A stretch of 64,000 nucleotides of DNA from Opacimonas immobilis (GTDB lineage: Bacteria > Pseudomonadota > Gammaproteobacteria > Enterobacterales > Alteromonadaceae): contig NZ_CP182485.1 in assembly GCF_048282545.1 (NCBI RefSeq), forward strand, positions 310,001-374,000, given 5' to 3'. Shown piece by piece: positions 62,819 through 64,000 of this stretch. Each line of letters begins with the position of its first letter. Position 1 is the first letter of the stretch. The position numbers and the translations under genes are program-made. The notes below the pieces were generated by a model. It was not told the origin of the DNA and did not search any database. It worked only from the letters and a program-made list of their open reading frames with translations.

Positions 62819-63832
62819 TTAGTCTGTGCTGATTTGTACTGCAGGATCAACTATTCTTTGCAATATCAGAGGAAGTCCGGCAAAGGAAGGACGATTTTCT
62901 ATCTGACGCAAATCGCCTAGCACAATATCGCTACCACTTACCTGACCCACAGCAAACGTAAACACATAGGCGTTTTCCACCCCCATGCGCAAATCCGTTA
63001 AGATGACTTCATTTTCAACTTGTTTGACGCTGTACAAACCCTTGGTAAACCATTGCAAACGCTGTACATGCCATTCATCTGCAATATTTTTCAATAATTC
63101 CGGTTCTGTTGGATAACGCGTGATGGAAACCTCATCGACGTAATCAAAGATAGATGTGTAGATTTCATAATACGCATCGTCTTCAACCACGACACTGCGC
63201 CACAATAAAGTCGTCAAAGGCGCTGGTGTACTGACATACACCCTGTCATCAATCCCTTGGGCCGCTAACGCATGCTGGTTAATATAATCAATATATTGCT
63301 TCGCTGCGATCGCCCAGAGCATGTAACCAACACTTATCCCAAGTCCCCAAAACGTGAGCTTACGTAATCGCTCAAGCGAAATACGAGGCATCAAATAGAA
63401 CAGAGTTGGAATGAGTAAAGGCAGAGTGTAGAGAGGATCAATGATAAAAAATATCGAATACGCAAAGGGGTATTCGGTGAGCCCCCAGAATACTTGTGTG
63501 CCATAGACAGTCAAGCCGTCGATCAACGAATGAGTCGCTAAAACGGTAAAGGCCATCCCTGCCCAGTGAGCAAAGTGAGTTTTCGTTTGAGGATGCAATT
63601 TACAAAACAACCAAGCCAATATAGGGCTAATCAGCGCATGCACCAAAAAAGAATGACTGAACCCTCGGTGGTACGTGAAGTTTTCAATATCCCCTCCGTA
63701 AGGGATCAGTACATCCAGATCCGGAAGGGTGCCAAGTACCGCGCCATACAACGCAGCACGTCTACCTACTTTCGAGCCCATAATGGCGTAACCAACCGTT
63801 GCGCCCAGTGCGATTTGTGTTATTGAATCCAT
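62819..63832 (-). CDS. YdjM/YbcI-type membrane-bound metal-dependent hydrolase family protein
   Basis: A 337-residue protein. The N-terminal DSITQIALGATVGYAIMGSK, the LPDLDVLI acidic motif and the HRGFSHSFLVH histidine motif (about 54-64) are those of the LexA-regulated YdjM-like family, thought to be membrane metal-dependent hydrolases. Four or more membrane helices fill residues 65-200, then a soluble periplasmic-type domain follows. The start codon overlaps the stop of the preceding minus-strand gene (TAATG), implying coupling. No LexA box was seen. Substrate unknown. Confidence 0.82.
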   Translation of the reverse strand: MDSITQIALGATVGYAIMGSKVGRRAALYGAVLGTLPDLDVLIPYGGDIENFTYHRGFSHSFLVHALISPILAWLFCKLHPQTKTHFAHWAGMAFTVLATHSLIDGLTVYGTQVFWGLTEYPFAYSIFFIIDPLYTLPLLIPTLFYLMPRISLERLRKLTFWGLGISVGYMLWAIAAKQYIDYINQHALAAQGIDDRVYVSTPAPLTTLLWRSVVVEDDAYYEIYTSIFDYVDEVSITRYPTEPELLKNIADEWHVQRLQWFTKGLYSVKQVENEVILTDLRMGVENAYVFTFAVGQVSGSDIVLGDLRQIENRPSFAGLPLILQRIVDPAVQISTD

Positions 63833-64000
63833 TATTTCTCCTTAGGCATTCGCGAAGTTATCCAGGCTCCTACCAACAACATAGCCACACATATCAAGAT
63901 TAGGTGAGTTGACAACACAGAGTAAAGCACCGCATAAAGCGCCCCAAGCCCCAACAATACAAGGCCAACCAAAGTATTTCCAGATGCCACATACTGCTGA
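63832..64000 (-). CDS. C-terminal fragment of a membrane protein
   Basis: The final 55 codons of a minus-strand gene entering from the right edge. The visible sequence has two hydrophobic helices (NTLVGLVLLGLGALYAVLYS and HLILICVAMLLVGAWI) and a short basic tail (TSRMPKEK). Its TAA stop shares one base with the ATG of the following YdjM-like gene, so the two are an operon. Family cannot be named from this fragment. Confidence 0.65.
   Translation of the reverse strand, partial: QQYVASGNTLVGLVLLGLGALYAVLYSVLSTHLILICVAMLLVGAWITSRMPKEK

Noticed and set aside
1..64000. CRISPR array, tRNA, rRNA, insertion sequence or prophage
   Set aside because: No regularly spaced direct repeats, no cloverleaf with a CCA end, no transposase or phage genes were recognised on reading both strands.

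Overview
The window is a dense stretch of chromosome from a Gram-negative gammaproteobacterium, most likely a marine member of the order Alteromonadales. The support is the syntenic block mrcA / pilMNOPQ-aroK-aroB-(damX)-dam-rpe-trpS, the families present (TorF-type porin, DUF2970, DUF2982, short DUF1338, pilin assembly, Kdo transferase WaaA) and the moderate, slightly AT-rich base composition. No rRNA, tRNA, CRISPR array, insertion sequence or prophage was recognised. Assignment below order level is not possible from the sequence alone.

Left part (1-12.2 kb): the end of argG, then argH and argA (arginine synthesis), convergent maeA (malic enzyme) and mrcA (PBP1A), then divergent pilMNOPQ (type IV pilus alignment complex and secretin). 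12.3-24 kb: aroK, aroB, a decayed damX whose leftover SPOR reading frame runs 98 nt into dam, dam, two small reverse-strand genes, a TorF-like porin, rpe, trpS (gph, usual between them in enterics, is absent), pabA/trpG, and an arginine-catabolic ast operon (astC-astA-astD plus a DUF1338 gene) behind a promoter with three helically phased TTATGCA repeats.

24-39.5 kb: an alpha/beta-hydrolase lacking its nucleophile serine, parC, an orphan BarA-like receiver-HPt protein, a DUF2982 membrane protein, an RND efflux pump with adaptor and a divergent TetR regulator (perfect 19-bp operator palindrome between them), pyrB, hemL, and a ggt-DyP peroxidase pair. 39.5-49.3 kb: an S9 peptidase, an AT-rich NarX/UhpB-like two-component pair, glnK-amtB with a sigma-54 promoter and an upstream NtrC enhancer, a protein with a TonB-like N-terminus, and mrcB (PBP1B).

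49.4-56.5 kb is a polyhydroxyalkanoate (PHA) storage locus: phaC synthase, phaR repressor, two phasins, phaZ depolymerase, a lytic transglycosylase, and phaB on the other strand; phaA is not in the window. 56.7-64 kb holds thpR, purU, a lipoprotein M3 peptidase (Dcp-like), a truncated nitroreductase remnant, an SDR dehydrogenase resembling 3-ketosphinganine reductases, waaA, a YdjM-like membrane protein and the end of another membrane protein.

No wholly new multi-gene system was found. The most interesting points are small: decay of damX into dam, the orphan BarA-like relay protein, the nitrogen-control architecture of glnK-amtB, a DyP protein whose catalytic Asp motif is altered, the PHA locus with duplicated operator-like sites, and several strong unassigned palindromes. 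All functions are inferred by reading motifs and gene order; no database search was run.
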